From positions 1 through 6,530 of the forward strand of contig JAENWI010000080.1 of assembly GCA_016650115.1 (NCBI GenBank): DNA of 6,530 nt, written 5' to 3'. Below the pieces are notes generated by a model. That model did no database searches. It saw only the letters and a program-made list of their open reading frames with translations, and was not told the DNA's origin. The position numbers and the translations under genes are program-made. This DNA comes from Peptostreptococcaceae bacterium (GTDB lineage Bacteria > Bacillota > Clostridia > Peptostreptococcales > Anaerovoracaceae). This document shows, one piece after another, positions 5,133 to 6,530 of the stretch. Every line of letters begins with the position of its first letter. The stretch's first letter is position 1.

Positions 5133-6497
5133 ATGGGTAATGGTTTAACTACAAGAACATTTAAAATTGAAGGAATGACCTGTGTAAATTGTCAAAATAA
5201 AATTGAAAATAAATTAAAATCAACTAAAGGGATTCTAAGCGCACAAGTGAATTACTCAAAGCAAACCGGAATAGTAACATTTAATCCGGAAGTAATTCGT
5301 TTTTCAACAATTGAAATGTTAATTGAGAATCTTCATTATAAAATAAAGGCTCCTGCTAAGTCAGAGAACAGGATAGATGAAAAAATTAACACTACAGTCC
5401 AGATTTTAGGCGCTGTATTTATTATTTTAGCTTTATATATGGTAATGAGTCGATTGGGTATACTCAATATTTTCAATTCCTTTCCAGAAGCTAAAGTAGG
5501 AATGGGATATAGTGTATTATTTGTAATCGGGCTGTTGACTTCCGTTCATTGTATTGCGATGTGCGGAGGCATTAATTTGTCTCAATGTGTTTCTAATCAG
5601 CTTGAAACCCCTGTAAAAAAAAAGAATCCACATAATTTGAAACCAGGTATACTCTACAACACAGGGAGAGTTATTTCATATACGGTGATTGGCGGAATAG
5701 TGGGAGGCTTAGGATCTGTAGTTAGCTTTTCTGGCACTGGTAGGGGGATAGTTGCTATTTTCGCGGGAGTGTTTATGGTAATTATGGGACTTAATATGCT
5801 GAATATATTTCCTTCACTACGTAAGTTTAATCCAAGAATGCCCAAGATATTTGCTTCGAAAATAAATAACGAGAAAAGCCGTAATAGCCCGTTATATGTT
5901 GGCCTTCTAAATGGTCTCATGCCATGTGGCCCACTTCAGGCAATGCAACTCTATGCACTTTCAACAGGAGATCCTGTCAAGGGAGCTTTGGCAATGCTGG
6001 CATTCAGTCTGGGAACCGTGCCACTTATGTTCGGGTTAGGAGCTTTGAGCTCTATTTTGACAAAAAAATTTACAGGAAGAATGATGACCGTAAGCGCAAT
6101 GTTAGTAGTTATTTTAGGAGTATTTATGTTTAGCAATGGTATGTCTTTATCAGGATATCAATTGGCTATGCCCGCAATTGGATTCTCAAATAATACTACC
6201 GAAGTAATGGCAGCTTCTGCTGAAACAATTGATGGAGTTCAAACTGTAACAACCAAATTGACATCTAGAGGGTATGAACCAATCAGTGTCAAAGCCGGAA
6301 TCCCTGTTAAGTGGAATATTCAAGCCGCAGCAGAAGATATAAATGGTTGTAATGGTACAATAATAATACCAGCCTATAACATTGAAAAATCACTTGAACC
6401 CGGAGATAATATAATAGAATTCACTCCAGCGGAAAGTGGAACAATTCCATTCAGCTGCTGGATGGGGATGATTAACAGTCAGATAAATGTTATATAA
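5133..6497 (+). CDS. Three-domain putative copper-handling membrane protein: HMA + TauE/SafE (DsbD-like) + cupredoxin
   Basis: This 454-residue protein has three parts. An N-terminal heavy-metal-associated domain (about 7-73) carries the metal-binding GMTCVNC (Cys17, Cys20). A membrane core of about seven segments (near 91-113, 127-148, 180-200, 208-230, 253-275, 284-306 and 315-337) matches the TauE/SafE, DsbD_2-like family. It includes HCIAMCGG (His139, Cys140, Met143, Cys144) and NGLMPCGP (Cys265). The C-terminal cupredoxin-like domain (about 369-454) has candidate ligands Cys406 (NGCNG) and Cys442/Met444/Met446 (CWMGM). With the HMA domain in the cytosol, seven segments would put the cupredoxin outside, consistent with metal passing across the membrane. 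This suggests copper export or delivery to an outer-face acceptor; 'sulfite exporter', often given to such proteins, is unlikely. Direction and substrate are inferred. The gene stands alone between a terminator and the window end. Confidence 0.85.
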   Translation: MGNGLTTRTFKIEGMTCVNCQNKIENKLKSTKGILSAQVNYSKQTGIVTFNPEVIRFSTIEMLIENLHYKIKAPAKSENRIDEKINTTVQILGAVFIILALYMVMSRLGILNIFNSFPEAKVGMGYSVLFVIGLLTSVHCIAMCGGINLSQCVSNQLETPVKKKNPHNLKPGILYNTGRVISYTVIGGIVGGLGSVVSFSGTGRGIVAIFAGVFMVIMGLNMLNIFPSLRKFNPRMPKIFASKINNEKSRNSPLYVGLLNGLMPCGPLQAMQLYALSTGDPVKGALAMLAFSLGTVPLMFGLGALSSILTKKFTGRMMTVSAMLVVILGVFMFSNGMSLSGYQLAMPAIGFSNNTTEVMAASAETIDGVQTVTTKLTSRGYEPISVKAGIPVKWNIQAAAEDINGCNGTIIIPAYNIEKSLEPGDNIIEFTPAESGTIPFSCWMGMINSQINVI

Positions 6498-6530
6498 TAA
6501 TTAACTCTTTAATATTGTTTAATTATACCC
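6498..6530. other. A/T-rich tail with no recognised feature
   Basis: The 33 bases after the transporter stop show no clear stem with a T tract and no start of another gene. The window ends before the transcript's fate can be judged. Confidence 0.5.

Noticed and set aside
5654..6136. Open frames antisense to, or out of frame with, the transporter gene
   Set aside because: These are shadows of a clearly coding frame with a recognised domain structure. Their proteins show no motif and they lack good ribosome-binding sites.
6498..6530. Terminator after the transporter gene
   Set aside because: The A/T-rich tail has imperfect AATTAA/TTTAATT complementarity, but no GC-containing stem and no T tract within the window.

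Overview
The window is about 6.5 kb of low-GC DNA. Every recognised gene lies on the + strand and has strong Gram-positive ribosome-binding sites. Gene order, protein families and GAAC-N4-GTTC SOS boxes point to a Firmicute, most likely of the Clostridia. The genus cannot be named from the sequence. This looks like chromosomal housekeeping DNA plus one metal-handling gene, not a mobile element.

Region 1 (1-4480) is a tightly packed transcription unit. It begins with the last codons of mutL (DNA mismatch repair), which overlap miaA (tRNA A37 prenylation). Next come a complete tyrosine recombinase, a PLP-dependent protein of the methionine gamma-lyase/'aluminium resistance' family (YnbB-like), a TVP38/TMEM64 (DedA superfamily) membrane protein and a small DUF1294 membrane protein. 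Junctions are overlaps of 1, 22 and 1 bases, then gaps of 10 and 15 bases. The unit closes at an intrinsic terminator at 4440-4480. The recombinase sits between miaA and the ynbB-like gene, a place where many relatives carry hfq.

Region 2 (4492-5040) is a self-contained SOS-response unit. A near-consensus sigma-A promoter (TTGACA-N17-TATTAT) carries three LexA boxes: one upstream, one filling the -35/-10 spacer and one just past the predicted start point. It drives a 103-residue protein with one membrane segment and a LysM domain, the architecture of the SOS cell-division inhibitor YneA. A terminator follows. Unlike the Bacillus arrangement, no divergent lexA gene is present.

Region 3 (about 5041-6530) holds one gene for a three-part membrane protein: an N-terminal heavy-metal-associated (CopZ-like) domain, a TauE/SafE/DsbD-like membrane core with in-membrane Cys/Met/His motifs, and a C-terminal cupredoxin-like domain. 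The most economical reading is a copper-moving or copper-delivering protein.

The most notable items are the triple LexA operator, the HMA-SafE-cupredoxin fusion, and the recombinase embedded in the mutL-miaA operon. No wholly new system is evident.
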